A stretch of DNA of 64,000 nt from Mycobacterium colombiense CECT 3035 (GTDB lineage: Bacteria > Actinomycetota > Actinomycetes > Mycobacteriales > Mycobacteriaceae): NCBI RefSeq assembly GCF_002105755.1, contig NZ_CP020821.1, forward strand, positions 1,240,001 to 1,304,000. Direction: 5' to 3'. Every line of letters starts with the position of its first letter. Position 1 is the stretch's first letter. The position numbers and the translations under genes are program-made. Positions 1 through 13,127 of this stretch are shown piece after piece. The notes beneath the pieces are model-generated. The model ran no database searches and was not told the DNA's origin. It saw nothing but the letters and a program-made list of their open reading frames with translations.

Positions 1-211
1 GGAGAGTTCCGTGGCTGCCAGCCACGGACGCCGAAGGAGCAACACCTCTCCGTCAACCTCTCAGGCACCCGGACCGCGCGAAATCATGATGCCTCTGGAA
101 AGCGGCGAGGGCCCCCGTGGCCCACGCCCGCCGATGGGGAAAGGCGCTCGGGCAGCATCGGGCACCGAATCTCTCAGGCGCCCGGCGAACGGGTGAAGAC
201 AGAGGGAGAGG
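1..211 (+). promoter_or_regulatory. Tandem glycine riboswitch in the gcvB leader
   Basis: Two consecutive aptamer-like units are visible. The first has GCCGAAGGAGCAA near 31-43 and CTCTCAGGCACC near 59-70. The second has GCCGATGGGGAAA near 129-141 and CTCTCAGGCGCC near 172-183, closed by CCTCTGG (about 93) pairing with ACAGAGG (about 199). These are hallmarks of the gcvT-type glycine riboswitch. It lies about 50 bp upstream of the gcvB GTG, so glycine binding probably switches on glycine cleavage. The window begins inside or at the edge of the first P1 stem, so the 5' limit may be missing. Confidence 0.9.
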
Positions 212-263
212 GCCGTTAGTCCTCTGCCTTGATACGTCTTCGTCCGCCTACTCAGGAGTTCCA

Positions 264-3092
<2,829 letters not shown>

Positions 3093-3111
3093 CGGCGGCG
3101 CGGGTCGAGCC

Positions 3112-3756
3112 TCAGCCGGGCGCCGCCGCGGGGATGTGCACCACCAACGGCACCAGGTAGCGGCGGGCGAAGTCGCGGGCCCGATTCATGTTGTAGATCG
3201 GGATGACCGAATTCGGCGTCTTGACCAGCGAGATGATCAGCCGTCCGATCATCTCGCCCACCACCTCGGCATCGAGATCGGCGGGCAGGTCACCGCGTTC
3301 CTGCCATCGGCGAAGCCAGGTGGCGATGTAGCCGCGGGTCATGGCGATCAGGTTCTCGTCGGTCAGGTAGGCGGATAGTTCACCGGCGGCGGGTGATTCG
3401 CGGATGCTGCGGGTGAGCAGCTTGGGCGCGGAGGCCTCGTGGACGAAGGCCGCGAAGACCTCCGCGATGCCCTCTTCCGGCGTGGCCGCCCGGCCCGCGA
3501 CCTCCGAGACGAGCGTGCTCAGCCGCAGTGATTCGTCCATGATGGTCAGCCGCACCAGGTTTCGTTTGTGCCGGAAGCGGCGGTAGACCGTGGCGACGCC
3601 GACGCCGGCGGTGTCGGCGATGTCCTGCATGGTGGTGCTGGAGAATCCGCGCTCGGTGAAGCAGGTGCGCGCCGCGGTGACGATGGTCCGGGCCGTGGGG
3701 TCCAGGGTGGCCAGGCCGTCGGGCACCAGTCCCAGCAGCATCGCGGGGTCTACCAT
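3112..3756 (-). CDS. TetR/AcrR family transcriptional regulator
   Basis: The 214-residue product has a classic TetR N-terminal helix-turn-helix at residues 22-70 (ARTIVTAARTCFTERGFSS, then TMQDIADTAGVGVATVYRRF). The divergent C-terminal ligand domain is of unknown specificity. It is the last gene of a minus-strand trio, 120 bp after two DUF2236 genes. It probably regulates them through the dyad at 5831-5892. It converges with gcvB, with only 19 bp between the stop codons. The effector is unknown. Confidence 0.9.
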   Translation of the reverse strand: MVDPAMLLGLVPDGLATLDPTARTIVTAARTCFTERGFSSTTMQDIADTAGVGVATVYRRFRHKRNLVRLTIMDESLRLSTLVSEVAGRAATPEEGIAEVFAAFVHEASAPKLLTRSIRESPAAGELSAYLTDENLIAMTRGYIATWLRRWQERGDLPADLDAEVVGEMIGRLIISLVKTPNSVIPIYNMNRARDFARRYLVPLVVHIPAAAPG

Positions 3757-3876
3757 CTGGCCCTCCAGGCGATCGGGGGTATCACGTCGATTCTGCGTTG
3801 CATCAGCGTATTCGCCCGCGGGTGCGGCGAACTCGTCCGGGTGCCTGCGGGCCGCCGCCGGTCCGGCGTGGTCGGA

Positions 3877-4842
3877 TCAGGTGCGGCTCGGCGCGGCGAA
3901 CGAATCGAGCAGCACCGAGCGATAGCGGTCGCGCAGCCGCTCGTACCGGTAACGGTTGTAGGCCAGGGGCTCCAGCGTGAGCCGGCGCGGCAACCATCGC
4001 CAGCCCAGCTGCAGGGCGGCGACATAGACGGCGAACTCGGCCTGCTCACGCGCGCCCCACCGCACGCCCAGCAGGCCGCGCATCGTGGGGTGGGCGACCG
4101 CGGCCGAGCAGACCACCACCGGCCGGGACACCAGCGTGGTCAGCACCGGCCACGCGAGCCGCAGCAGCGGTCGTATCTGCCGCGATACCAACAACTTCGG
4201 GATGGGTGGCGCGACGAAGCTGCGGTTGGCGAACTGCAGAAAGTCGTTGTCGGCCAGATCCTTCGCGGCGACGGCGTCGTAGTACTCGAGCATGTCCTGC
4301 AGCGTCGCCGGCAGCTTCGCCTGCTTGCTGGGCAGTTCCAGGAATTGCAGCTCCGCCCGCAGTGTCTGGTAGACAACCTCTTTCTCGGCCGCGGTGAGCC
4401 GACGGCCGCACACCCGCAGATACGCCTGATAGAGGAGGTTGAGGCCGCTCACGGCCACCCAGATCCACACCTCGGGATCCAGTGCGCTGTATTGGGTGTC
4501 GCTGAACGAGTCCTTGCCGGTGCCCCGCACGTCGCGGTGCAATCGTTTGAGGTCGGCCCGCGACGCCCGCACATCGGAGCTGTCCCCGAAGGTGGCCAGG
4601 GCGGTGAACGCGGCGCTGCGGATGCCGCGGTCGGTGAAGTTGTCGGCGAACCGCCCGCTGCGGTCCACCGCCGCGGCGATCTCCCGGTGCGCCACCTGGT
4701 CCAGGGCCAGCCGCCCGAACGCCGCCGCGAGCGGCGAGCCGGCGAACCATCGGACGTCGTCCGCCAGTTCCCGGTGCGCCGCGCCCGCTTTCACCGTTGC
4801 GGCTGGCCCATTGCCCTGCATGAAGCTCGACGTCGTCGTCAT
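3877..4842 (-). CDS. DUF2236 (MpaB/latex-clearing-type) oxygenase family protein
   Basis: The 321-residue product contains the DUF2236 core: LKRLHRDVRG at about 120-130, followed by QYSALDPEVWIWVAVSGLN. This matches the family pattern of a conserved His followed about 15-20 residues later by Y-x-A-x-D-P and a Trp-rich helix. Characterised relatives (rubber oxygenase Lcp, fungal MpaB) are b-type haem or oxidative-cleavage enzymes. The substrate cannot be read from sequence, and a lipid or terpenoid is a guess. It lies 42 bp downstream of a second DUF2236 gene and 120 bp upstream of a TetR gene on the same strand, so an operon is likely. There is no signal peptide. Confidence 0.85.
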   Translation of the reverse strand: MTTTSSFMQGNGPAATVKAGAAHRELADDVRWFAGSPLAAAFGRLALDQVAHREIAAAVDRSGRFADNFTDRGIRSAAFTALATFGDSSDVRASRADLKRLHRDVRGTGKDSFSDTQYSALDPEVWIWVAVSGLNLLYQAYLRVCGRRLTAAEKEVVYQTLRAELQFLELPSKQAKLPATLQDMLEYYDAVAAKDLADNDFLQFANRSFVAPPIPKLLVSRQIRPLLRLAWPVLTTLVSRPVVVCSAAVAHPTMRGLLGVRWGAREQAEFAVYVAALQLGWRWLPRRLTLEPLAYNRYRYERLRDRYRSVLLDSFAAPSRT

Positions 4843-4884
4843 GCCGCTCCTCCTTTACTGGGCTTTACCGGACGCGAGTTCGGG

Positions 4885-5811
4885 TCACACCACGGTTGCC
4901 CCGGTGATGCGGCGCATCCGCATGTCCCACACCACCGCCTTCACGCCCAGCCGCATCAAGAACCGCGGTGTGAACAGGTCCAGCACCCCGAGAACGCGCT
5001 GCCAGCGGTCGAATCGGCGCTGCTGCGCCTCCGACCAGCCGAATCCGAGCTTCTCGCGCAGTCGCGCCGGCAGGTACCCCAGCGTCATGAACAGGTTCCA
5101 GCTGCCCAACAGTGCCGGGATGGGAGCGGGCAGGAAATTCAGCCGCGCGATGCCGATCAGGTAGGCGCGCATCCGTTCGTCGAAGTCGAGTCGGTCGAGT
5201 TGCTCGCGCCAGTAGCGCTGGGCGGCCGCCCGATCGGCGGGCCACATGTCGGGTGGCACCTGCAGGGTGGTCGCGAACACCGACGCGGCCCGGTGAATCG
5301 TCTCGGGGTCGTGGCGAGACCGGCCGCCCCGCAGCCGGCGGGTGTCCTCGAACACCGCGGCCATGCAGGATGCCACCCAGAGTTGTAATGCGGGGTCGAA
5401 CGCGTTGTAGCGCACCGGGCTGTGCGGGCCGGACCGCACCGGTACGTGCGCGGCGTTGACCGCCTCGCGATACACCCTGCGATCCTTGGCCTTTCCGCCG
5501 ATGGCCACCGCGATGTAGGTGAACGTGGTGCGGGCCCGTTTGAACGGGTGCTTGTGCAGGTTGCCGCTGTCGACCTTGCTCTCCATTACGCCGTAGGCCA
5601 CGCCCGCGTTCGCCAGCTGCATCACGACATTGGCCGCACCGTAGGCCGGGGTGAGCCAGGGCGACATCTCCTCGGCCAGAAAGGACGTGTTGACCGAATC
5701 GGTGTCCACCCGCTGGGCCCGCCGATCCGGTGGGGCGGCCGCACCGGGGCCGTCCGGGTGCATCGGCGGCGGCGCAGCCGGCCCGGCTGGTGCGGCGGAC
5801 ATCTCGACCAC
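4885..5811 (-). CDS. DUF2236 (MpaB/latex-clearing-type) oxygenase family protein, promoter-proximal paralogue
   Basis: The 308-residue second member of the pair has VNAAHVPVRSG and then RYNAFDPALQLWVASCM, the DUF2236 signature also seen in the downstream gene. The N-terminal 35 residues are Pro/Ala-rich and probably disordered. The start at 5811 (MVEMSAAPAG) could equally be the Met three codons in. It is first in the minus-strand unit DUF2236-DUF2236-TetR, and the operator-like inverted repeat lies just upstream. The two paralogues are clearly diverged, so they may form a heteromer or act on sequential substrates. That is inference. Confidence 0.83.
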   Translation of the reverse strand: MVEMSAAPAGPAAPPPMHPDGPGAAAPPDRRAQRVDTDSVNTSFLAEEMSPWLTPAYGAANVVMQLANAGVAYGVMESKVDSGNLHKHPFKRARTTFTYIAVAIGGKAKDRRVYREAVNAAHVPVRSGPHSPVRYNAFDPALQLWVASCMAAVFEDTRRLRGGRSRHDPETIHRAASVFATTLQVPPDMWPADRAAAQRYWREQLDRLDFDERMRAYLIGIARLNFLPAPIPALLGSWNLFMTLGYLPARLREKLGFGWSEAQQRRFDRWQRVLGVLDLFTPRFLMRLGVKAVVWDMRMRRITGATVV

Positions 5812-5830
5812 GTCTACTCGGCCCCTCGCC

Positions 5831-5892
5831 TGATAGAAATGAAGGAAGATTCTATCGTCGAGTCTGACACACCCCGCCGGCGTTTGATAGAG
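5831..5892 (-). promoter_or_regulatory. Operator-like TGATAGA(A) repeats upstream of the DUF2236-TetR operon
   Basis: TGATAGAA at 5831-5838 and TTCTATCG at 5850-5857 form a perfect 7-bp inverted repeat (GATAGAA/TTCTATC) with an 11-bp spacer. A third half site, TGATAGAG, sits at about 5885-5892. This locally AT-rich stretch begins 20 bp upstream of the first DUF2236 start codon. It is the natural candidate binding site for the operon's TetR protein. Binding has not been shown. Confidence 0.55.
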
Positions 5893-6069
5893 ACCGCGAG
5901 GAATTATCCGGGATCGGTGCGCCGGCCAGGGCTTTCGCCGCGCCCGAACCGCCGGTTCCGCGAGCGCCGGACCCCGGCGAGGCGATAGCCGCCGGTAGGC
6001 GGAAGCAATCTGGCTATCACGCGGCGCGCCGACCCGGGCTGCGCGCCGGTCGGGCGCCGACTCGCGTAC

Positions 6070-8136
6070 TCAGCTCAGAAAGGCGTTGATCGCCGACGCG
6101 AGATCGGGGGACGCCGACGTCGCGAGGTTCTGATAGCCACCGCCACTGAGCTGGGCGACGGCTTCCCAGGTCGCCCGGTCCGGGTCGGCCCCGAAGTCGA
6201 TGACATTGACCGCGATGGGTTTGGCCGGATCGGCACTCTTGCGAACGAAGTCCTGCAGCCCCGACCCGTCCAATGTCTGGTCGGTGTGCGGCCCCGCCGT
6301 GATCAGCAGGATCGAATTCGTCTGTCCCGCATGGTAGTTGGTCTGCATATCCTGGTAGAGCATCCGCAGCGTGGTGAAGGACACCGCGCCGCCGCCCGAC
6401 GAGTACTGCTTGTCCAGCGCGGCGGCCAGCGCCGCCGAACGTGGCTGTCCGTTGACGGCGTCGGACAGCGGCCCGCTCGCCACCTCGGAGCGGCCCTCGT
6501 GGCCGTCGAACGTCCACAGCCCGACCACCGCCGTGCCGGGCAGCCCCTTGATTTTGTCCTGCAGCGCCCCGATCACGTTGGCCAGCCGGGACTTTCCACC
6601 TTCCTGGCCGGGCATCGACTGGTCCAGCATGATCGTGGTGGCCTGTCCGCTCGACGGGCTCGCCATCGCCTCGGCGAGGGTGGCCCGCAGCGGCTCGTCG
6701 CCCACCGACAACGCGGCCGGCAGCGCCGGGAAGTTGGTGACCGGGCTGCCGGGCGGCTTGACCCCGTTGACGCGGAAGCCGGCCTTCGCCAGCTTGGCCA
6801 GCTGGTCGGACTTGTGCATGTAACGCGAGAACTCGCTGGCCGCCGAGGCCTGTTCCCGGCTGAGCCAGGAACCGCTGAGCAGCACGGTGGGGTAGTCGGC
6901 CACCGCGGCAGAGCCGGGCGGGAGCCAGAACCCCAAGGCGCCCTTGGCGTCCGGCAACGATTGCCCACGCTGGAACAGTTGCTGCTCGGTGGTGACGACC
7001 GCGTGTACCGGCGCAGTCGCGGGGTCGCCGGGCTTCAGCAGCGAATTCATCGCCTCGTTGAGCGAGTTGTCGGCCAGTTTGGGTTGGGCGTTCAGCAGGC
7101 TGCGCACCGCGCCGGTGCCCTGCGTCACCGGGGCGCCGGGCGGCACGGACGCGGCCGCCACCGCCTCTCCGGCCAGAAACGATGCGTCCCCGTTGCCGTT
7201 CATCGGCAGGGCCAGGCGCAACGCACCCCACGCGGGTAAGTTCAACCCCGCCAACGCATTCGGATTGGTTTGCAGCCCGGGCAGCGCCGCCCAGTTCTGG
7301 TTGGACAGGGCCGGGGCGAGTTGAGGACGGATGGCCAGCACCACCGGCGAGGTGACCAGCGAATGACTCTCGGTGATGGTCTTCTGGGCCGTCGCCCCGG
7401 CGAGCCGCGCGGCCGAGATCGAGCTCCCCGGAATCCACAGCGCCGGCTGGCCGCCCAGTTCCGCGGGCCACTTGCCGATGAAGCCGTTCAGCACCGCGTC
7501 GGAGTTGGCCGGCTTGACGCTCACCACCATGCAATGGTCACCGATGGGCCCGGCCGATTTGTTGTAGCTTTCCGCCAGTTGCTGAACGGAATCGGCGATC
7601 GACGGATCGGCGACGACGGCCACCGTCTCCTGGCCGCCGGAACAGCGGCCCGCCGCAGTGTGCGATCGCTTGGACAGCGCGTCACCGAAGAAGCTCCACA
7701 GGATCACCGATCCCACCACGACGACGACCGCGACCAGCGCCACGATCACGCCGATGCTGACGCCGCGGCGCCCTGCCTCGCTGCGATGGCCGCCCAGCCG
7801 ATCGGCGAGCCCACGATGCCCGCCCCGGAAGAGCGACGGTGTCGAGGCCGGCGGCTCCGGGCTCGAAGCTGCCCGTGACGGAAACTCCGGGTAGTCGTCG
7901 GCGGCGAAGTCCTCGTCGTCGGGATGGCGACGCTCGTCCGAGTAGTAACCCTCGTCCGCGTGGTCGTCGTCGTCCGAGTAGTCGTCCTCGTCCGAATAGA
8001 GGTCGGCTTCCTCCTCGTCGCCGGCGTCCCGGTAGCGGTGTCCCGCCTCGTCACCTCGAGACGGCTCGTCGACGACGTCGTCGCGAGATGGCTCGTCGAG
8101 GGAGTCGTCAGGGTCGGGCGCACTGTGCCTACCCAT
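6070..8136 (-). CDS. Membrane-anchored protein with substrate-binding-like and von Willebrand factor A domains (Rv1836c-like)
   Basis: The 688-residue product starts with about 85 residues very rich in Asp/Glu/Ser, probably a disordered cytoplasmic tail. One transmembrane helix follows at about 126-150, then a large extracytoplasmic part. That part begins like a periplasmic solute-binding domain (TVAVVADPSIADSVQQLAES) and ends in a vWA fold from about residue 500 (TIMLDQSMPG, then VVGLWTFDG). The metal-site motif DQSMP departs from canonical DxSxS, so metal binding is uncertain. Upstream glcB is on the same strand with a 97-bp gap, which may be cotranscription. The role is unknown; envelope function is suggested by topology only. 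Confidence 0.8.
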   Translation of the reverse strand: MGRHSAPDPDDSLDEPSRDDVVDEPSRGDEAGHRYRDAGDEEEADLYSDEDDYSDDDDHADEGYYSDERRHPDDEDFAADDYPEFPSRAASSPEPPASTPSLFRGGHRGLADRLGGHRSEAGRRGVSIGVIVALVAVVVVVGSVILWSFFGDALSKRSHTAAGRCSGGQETVAVVADPSIADSVQQLAESYNKSAGPIGDHCMVVSVKPANSDAVLNGFIGKWPAELGGQPALWIPGSSISAARLAGATAQKTITESHSLVTSPVVLAIRPQLAPALSNQNWAALPGLQTNPNALAGLNLPAWGALRLALPMNGNGDASFLAGEAVAAASVPPGAPVTQGTGAVRSLLNAQPKLADNSLNEAMNSLLKPGDPATAPVHAVVTTEQQLFQRGQSLPDAKGALGFWLPPGSAAVADYPTVLLSGSWLSREQASAASEFSRYMHKSDQLAKLAKAGFRVNGVKPPGSPVTNFPALPAALSVGDEPLRATLAEAMASPSSGQATTIMLDQSMPGQEGGKSRLANVIGALQDKIKGLPGTAVVGLWTFDGHEGRSEVASGPLSDAVNGQPRSAALAAALDKQYSSGGGAVSFTTLRMLYQDMQTNYHAGQTNSILLITAGPHTDQTLDGSGLQDFVRKSADPAKPIAVNVIDFGADPDRATWEAVAQLSGGGYQNLATSASPDLASAINAFLS

Positions 8137-8233
8137 AGCAGTGCCCGCGGCCTTTCCTTCGATCCATTAACTCGGCGCCGATTTTAGTCATCGACGGCAC
8201 TATTACACGCTCGAACCCGATTTGAGCGCAGGC

Positions 8234-10438
8234 TCAATTCGACTGCGCGGCGCGTGCCTTGGCCTCACGCCGGCGGCGATGCAGGATTGGCTCGGTGTAA
8301 CCGTTGGGCTGCTGCGTCCCGGTCAGGATCAGGTCCTGTGCCGCGAGGAAGGCGACGCTGTCATCGAAGTTCGGCGCCATCGGCAGGTACGCCGCGTCCT
8401 TGGCGTTCTGCTCGTCGACCAGCGGGGCCATCCGCTCCAGGCTGGCCCGCACGTCCTCCTCTGTGATCACTCCGTGGCGCAGCCAGTTGGCCAGCAGCTG
8501 GCTCGAAATCCGCAGCGTGGCACGGTCTTCCATCAATGCCACGTCGTGAATGTCGGGCACCTTCGAGCAGCCGACGCCCTGCGCGACCCAGCGCACCACG
8601 TAGCCCAGGATGGACTGGCAGTTGTTGTCGACCTCTTCGCGGATCTCCTCGGGAGCCCAGGCCAGCTCCTTGGCCAGCGGAATGGTCAGCAACTCCTCGA
8701 TCTTGGTGCGCTTCTTGCCGGCGAGCTCCTCCTGCACGGCGCCCACGTCGACGTAGTGGTAGTGCATCGCGTGCAGAGTGGCCGCGGTCGGCGAGGGCAC
8801 CCACGCGGTGGTCGCGCCCGCCTTCGGCTGGCCGATCTTCTGCTCGACCATGTCGGCCATCAGCTCGGTCATCGCCCACATGCCCTTGCCGATCTGGGCC
8901 TTGCCCTTGAAGCCGGCCGCCAGGCCGATGTCGACGTTGGCGTCCTCGTAGGCCTTGATCCAGGTGCTGTTCTTCATCGCACCCTTGCGGATCATCGGCC
9001 CGGCCTCCATCGAGGTGTGGATCTCGTCGCCGGTGCGGTCCAGGAAGCCGGTGTTGATGAACACGACGCGGTCGGCCGCGGCCTTGATGCAGGCCTTGAG
9101 GTTGACGGTGGTGCGCCGCTCCTCGTCCATGATGCCGACCTTCAGCGTGCCCTGGGGCAGGCCGAGGACGTCTTCGACGCGGCTGAACAGCTCGCAGGTG
9201 TAGGCGACCTCGTCGGGCCCGTGCATCTTGGGCTTGACGATGTAGATGGACCCGGTGCGGCTGTTGGCCAGCGGGCCGTTCGCGTCACCGGTCTTGAGCC
9301 CGTGGATCGCGGTCAGGCCGGTGAACAGCGCATCCATGATGCCCTCGAACACCTCTTTTTCTTCGTCGCCCTCGCTCCACAGGATCGCGTCGTTGGTCAT
9401 CAGGTGACCCACGTTGCGCACGAACAGCAGGCTGCGGCCGGGCAGAACCAGTTCGCCCTCGCCGTCGGGTGTGGTGTAGGTGCGGTCCTCGTTGAGCACC
9501 CGGGTGAAGCTCTTGCCGTCCTTGGAGACCTCTTCGGACAGATCGCCCTTGTTCAGCCCGAGCCAGTTGCGGTAGCCGAGCACTTTGTCGTCGGCGTCGA
9601 CGGCCGCCACGGAGTCCTCGAAGTCCATGATCGTGGTGATCGCCGATTCCAGAACCACGTCCTTGATGCCCGCGGAGTCGGTCTTGCCGATCGGCGATTG
9701 CGGGTCGACCAGGATCTCGATGTGCAGGCCGTGGTTGACCAGCAACACCGACCAGGCGGGGGAGCCGAGCTCGCCGGTGTAGCCGGCGAACTTGTCGGGG
9801 TCGGCCAGGCCGACGGAGCCGTCGGCGGTCGCGATCTTGAGCTGGCCGTCGTCGACCGAGAGCCCGGTCGCGTCGGCCCACGACCCCGACTCGAGCGGCA
9901 CGGCCTCGTCGAGGAACTTGCGCGCGTAGGCGATCACCTTGTCGCCGCGCACCTTGTTGTAGCTGGTGCCCTTCTCGGCGCCGTCATCCTCGGGAATGAC
10001 GTCGGTGCCGTACAGGGCGTCGTAGAGCGACCCCCACCGCGCGTTGGCGGCGTTCAGCGCGAACCTCGCGTTGAGCACCGGCACCACCAGCTGCGGTCCC
10101 GCGGTCGTGGTGATCTCGTCGTCCACACCGGAGGTGGTGATGGTGAAGTCCGCCGGTTCGGGTTGCAGGTAACCGATTTCGGTGAGGAACTTGTGGTACG
10201 CCTCGATGTCGAGCGGCTCGATGACGCGCTGCCGGTGCCACTTGTCGATCTGGGCCTGCAGCTCGTCGCGCCGGCGCAGCAGCTCCTGGTTCTTGGGGGT
10301 GAGGTCGGTGACCACCTTGTCGACGCCCGCCCAGAAGCTGTCCGGATCGATGTCGGTGCCCGGCAAGGCCTCGTTGTTCACGAAGTCGTAGAGCACTCGG
10401 GCGACGCGCAGGTTCCCCGCCGACACGCGATCAGTCAT
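8234..10438 (-). CDS. glcB: Malate synthase G
   Basis: Condenses glyoxylate and acetyl-CoA to malate, the second step of the glyoxylate shunt. The 734-residue length fits the G isoform (741 in M. tuberculosis from memory). Conserved catalytic blocks are visible: [34 protein letters not shown] (active-site Arg region), [20 protein letters not shown] (Mg-binding Glu/Asp region) and, near the C-terminus, [15 protein letters not shown]. Start [16 protein letters not shown] at 10438, preceded by GGAGAATC. In H37Rv a toxin-antitoxin pair and a PE_PGRS gene follow upstream; here only 281 bp of apparently gene-free DNA separates it from the CBS-domain genes. Confidence 0.97.
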   Translation of the reverse strand: MTDRVSAGNLRVARVLYDFVNNEALPGTDIDPDSFWAGVDKVVTDLTPKNQELLRRRDELQAQIDKWHRQRVIEPLDIEAYHKFLTEIGYLQPEPADFTITTSGVDDEITTTAGPQLVVPVLNARFALNAANARWGSLYDALYGTDVIPEDDGAEKGTSYNKVRGDKVIAYARKFLDEAVPLESGSWADATGLSVDDGQLKIATADGSVGLADPDKFAGYTGELGSPAWSVLLVNHGLHIEILVDPQSPIGKTDSAGIKDVVLESAITTIMDFEDSVAAVDADDKVLGYRNWLGLNKGDLSEEVSKDGKSFTRVLNEDRTYTTPDGEGELVLPGRSLLFVRNVGHLMTNDAILWSEGDEEKEVFEGIMDALFTGLTAIHGLKTGDANGPLANSRTGSIYIVKPKMHGPDEVAYTCELFSRVEDVLGLPQGTLKVGIMDEERRTTVNLKACIKAAADRVVFINTGFLDRTGDEIHTSMEAGPMIRKGAMKNSTWIKAYEDANVDIGLAAGFKGKAQIGKGMWAMTELMADMVEQKIGQPKAGATTAWVPSPTAATLHAMHYHYVDVGAVQEELAGKKRTKIEELLTIPLAKELAWAPEEIREEVDNNCQSILGYVVRWVAQGVGCSKVPDIHDVALMEDRATLRISSQLLANWLRHGVITEEDVRASLERMAPLVDEQNAKDAAYLPMAPNFDDSVAFLAAQDLILTGTQQPNGYTEPILHRRRREAKARAAQSN

Positions 10439-10719
10439 GATTCTCCTCCGTCATGGGCCGCGCCGGACCGTCCGTGGGCCGGATTGGCAATGTCACAAGC
10501 CTACCCAGCGCGGCCTGGTGGGCGATATTCGCCTGACCCGGCAGGCGCAGGTCAGGCCGCGCTGACAGCTCCAAGAACGATGCCGCGGCGAGTACCGGGA
10601 TGTGGTTCCAGCAACGCATGTTCCGCGCGCCGACGTCCTCTGCCTTCCAGCACTTTCTTAACTGGTAGCCGTGAAGATCATACGGGCTGCGCGAAGCCGT
10701 CCCGGCCAGGCCGGCGCGA

Positions 10720-11760
10720 CTACGCGTCGCGCATGGTGCCGACGAGGTCTTCAACCAGGTCTTCCATGGCCACCATGGCCACCACCGCCCCGAGTTCGTC
10801 GGTCACCAGCGCCAGATGGCTGTTGCTGCGGCGCATCCGGGACAGGGCATCGGCGAGCGGCAGCGCCCGGGACAGCCGCGGCAGCGGCCGCACCATCGCC
10901 AGATCGATCACCGTCCGCGGATCGTCGTCGAGCGTCAGCACATCCTTGATGTGCAGATATCCCAGGAAGACGCCGCTGACGCTGGCCACCGGGAACCGGG
11001 AGTAGCCGGTCTGGGCCAGGGCCTGCTCGACGGCCCCGACGGTCGGGCCCGAGCCCGCCGCGGCCACCGGTACCGCGTGCACCGCGGCCAGCGGGACCGC
11101 CACGTCACCGACGACACGGTGGCGAATTTGCAGCGCCCGGGTCAGCCGGGTGTGCTCCTCGCGGTCCAGCAAGCCTTCGGATTCGGATTCCGCGATCATC
11201 TCGCTGAGCTCGACAGGGGAGACTGTGATCTCCAACTCGTCCTTGGGTTCGACGCCGAACGCACGCACCACCAGGTTGGCGCACTTGTTGTAGAACACGA
11301 TGAACGGCCGGGCCGCCCGCACGTAGGCCAGATACGGCGGAACCAGCAGCATCGCGGTGCGCTCCGGCCCGGCCAGCGCGATGTTCTTGGGCACCATCTC
11401 ACCCAGCAGCACGTGCAGCGTCACCACGATCGCCAGCGCGATCGCGAACGACAGTGTGTGCAGTAGCGCGGGGTGAATTCCGGTGAGCCCCAACGCCGTT
11501 CGTAGCACATTGGACACCGCCGACTCGCCGATCCGCCCGAGCAGCAGGGACGCGGCCGTGACGCCCAACTGGGCTCCTGCCAGCATCGACGGCAGCTGCT
11601 CCCCGGCGCGGATCACCGTGACCGCGGCCGCCTTGCCCTGTTCGGCCAGCGCCTCGAGGCGGTCGCGCCGCGCCGAGATCAGCGAGAACTCGGCCCCGAC
11701 GAAGAACGCGTTCACCCCGATCAACAGGCAGGCCAGCAGCAGGCCCATGGTGTCGCTCAT
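10720..11760 (-). CDS. CNNM/HlyC-CorC-like membrane protein with CBS domains, short form (Rv1841c-like)
   Basis: The 346-residue product has an N-terminal DUF21/CNNM transmembrane region. The signature [20 protein letters not shown] is at about 20-40, with further helices near 60-85 and 95-125 and [20 protein letters not shown] after that. A CBS pair follows from about 205 ([43 protein letters not shown]). It lacks the C-terminal CorC domain present in the partner gene. The family is linked to divalent-cation export or tolerance. Its ATG overlaps the stop of the upstream gene by 4 nt (ATGA), so translation is probably coupled and the two proteins may form a hetero-oligomer. Confidence 0.88.
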   Translation of the reverse strand: MSDTMGLLLACLLIGVNAFFVGAEFSLISARRDRLEALAEQGKAAAVTVIRAGEQLPSMLAGAQLGVTAASLLLGRIGESAVSNVLRTALGLTGIHPALLHTLSFAIALAIVVTLHVLLGEMVPKNIALAGPERTAMLLVPPYLAYVRAARPFIVFYNKCANLVVRAFGVEPKDELEITVSPVELSEMIAESESEGLLDREEHTRLTRALQIRHRVVGDVAVPLAAVHAVPVAAAGSGPTVGAVEQALAQTGYSRFPVASVSGVFLGYLHIKDVLTLDDDPRTVIDLAMVRPLPRLSRALPLADALSRMRRSNSHLALVTDELGAVVAMVAMEDLVEDLVGTMRDA

Positions 11761-13127
11761 CGGCGCACCCCGGTCGCGGGGACGTCACCGTGACTGCTCA
11801 GCTCGATCAGCTCGAGCAGGTCGATCCGGCGGCCATCCATCCGGATCACCGTCGCCTGCCACCGCGTCACCGCGTCCAACAGGCCGTCGGCGTCCAGCGC
11901 GGGCAGCTTGACCGTGTCGCCGGCCACCGGGATGTGACCGATCTCGCGCAGCACCAGCCCGCCGATGGTCTCGTAGGGCCCTTCGGGAGCGCGAAAGCCG
12001 GTGGCGGCGGCCACTTCGTCGATGCGCAGCAGGCCCGACACCCGCCAGCCGGAGCCGGCGGGCACCACGTCCGGAGTCGCGTCGTCGTGCTCGTCGCGGA
12101 CGTCGCCGACGATTTCCTCGATCAGGTCCTCGACGGTCACCATGCCGGCGGTGCCGCCGTATTCGTCGACGACCAGCGCGGTTTGCAGGCTGTTGGCCCG
12201 GATCTCGGCCATCACCGCGTCGCCGTCCAGGGTGGACGGCACCTTCGGGACGGGTTGGGCCACCGTGATCAGCCGCGTGCGGGCGCGTTCGGTCCGCGGA
12301 ATGGCGAACACCTGTTTGACGTGCACGATGCCGACCGTCTCGTCGAGGTCGCCGTCGACGATCGGGAAGCGGGAGAATCCGGACTCGGCGGCCGCGGTCA
12401 CCAGGTCGGCGATCGTGTCGTCGGTCTGCAGCGCCACGATCTTGGACCGCGGCGTCATCAGCTCCTCGGCGCTCAGGGCGCCGAACTGCAACGAGCGCCG
12501 CACCAGCGCCGCCGTGGCGGCGTCCAGGGCGCCGCTGCGCGCCGACGAACGCACCAGCGACAGCAACTCCTGCGGCGACCGGGCCGACCGCAGCTCTTCG
12601 GCCGGTTCGACGCCGAGCCGGCGCACGATCCAGTTCGCCGCCCCGTTGGTCAGCCGGATCGCCGGGGTGAGCAGCAGCGAGAACAACAGCTGAGCGCTCA
12701 CGACGGCCCGGGCCGTCGACAGCGGGCGAGCCACGGCGAGGTACTTGGGCACCAGCTCGCCGAACACCATCGACACCGACGTCACGATCACCAGCACCAG
12801 GAAGGCCATGATCGCGTCGCCGACCTTGTCGGGGATGCCGAGCGCGTCCAGCCAGGGATGCGGCAAGTCGTCCACCATCGGATCGGTCAGGTAGCCGGCC
12901 GCCAGCGTGGTGATCGAGATGCCCAACTGGGCGCCGGACAGTTGAAACGACAGCCGGTGGTGTGCGTGGCGGATCCAGCGGTCGCGGCGCCCGCCGCCGC
13001 GCGCGTTGGCCTCCACCGCGCTGCGGTCCAGGGTGGTCAGCGAGAACTCCGCGGCGACGAAGACGGCGTTGCCGAAGATGAGCACCGCGATCGCCACAAC
13101 GCTGATCACGGTGACGGTGACGTTCAT
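11757..13127 (-). CDS. CNNM/HlyC-CorC-like membrane protein with CBS pair and CorC domain (Rv1842c-like)
   Basis: The 456-residue product has a DUF21 membrane domain ([37 protein letters not shown]), then a CBS pair ([38 protein letters not shown]). It ends in a complete C-terminal CorC_HlyC domain from about 365 ([22 protein letters not shown]). I chose the start [15 protein letters not shown] at 13127 because it begins directly in the first membrane helix. The frame runs open to 13400 but that extension is Arg-rich noise. First gene of a coupled pair; likely role is Mg or Co efflux or envelope homeostasis, by family. Confidence 0.88.
   Translation of the reverse strand: MNVTVTVISVVAIAVLIFGNAVFVAAEFSLTTLDRSAVEANARGGGRRDRWIRHAHHRLSFQLSGAQLGISITTLAAGYLTDPMVDDLPHPWLDALGIPDKVGDAIMAFLVLVIVTSVSMVFGELVPKYLAVARPLSTARAVVSAQLLFSLLLTPAIRLTNGAANWIVRRLGVEPAEELRSARSPQELLSLVRSSARSGALDAATAALVRRSLQFGALSAEELMTPRSKIVALQTDDTIADLVTAAAESGFSRFPIVDGDLDETVGIVHVKQVFAIPRTERARTRLITVAQPVPKVPSTLDGDAVMAEIRANSLQTALVVDEYGGTAGMVTVEDLIEEIVGDVRDEHDDATPDVVPAGSGWRVSGLLRIDEVAAATGFRAPEGPYETIGGLVLREIGHIPVAGDTVKLPALDADGLLDAVTRWQATVIRMDGRRIDLLELIELSSHGDVPATGVRR

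Noticed and set aside
117..263. In-frame extension of gcvB back to 117
   Set aside because: This stretch is inside the glycine riboswitch, and its translation ([19 protein letters not shown]) is not protein-like. AGGAG is next to the GTG at 264.
3093..3126. GGCGGCGC ... GCGCCGCC stem between gcvB and the TetR gene as a terminator
   Set aside because: An 8-bp stem with an 18-base loop that overlaps coding sequence. Too weak in this base composition to call.
3568..5388. 606-residue plus-strand frame over the DUF2236/TetR genes
   Set aside because: Antisense to three genes with good motifs; no domain on this strand.
8222..11005. 927-residue plus-strand frame antisense to glcB
   Set aside because: The minus strand encodes full-length malate synthase with catalytic motifs; the antisense translation is an Ala/Gly/Val/Asp-rich mirror.
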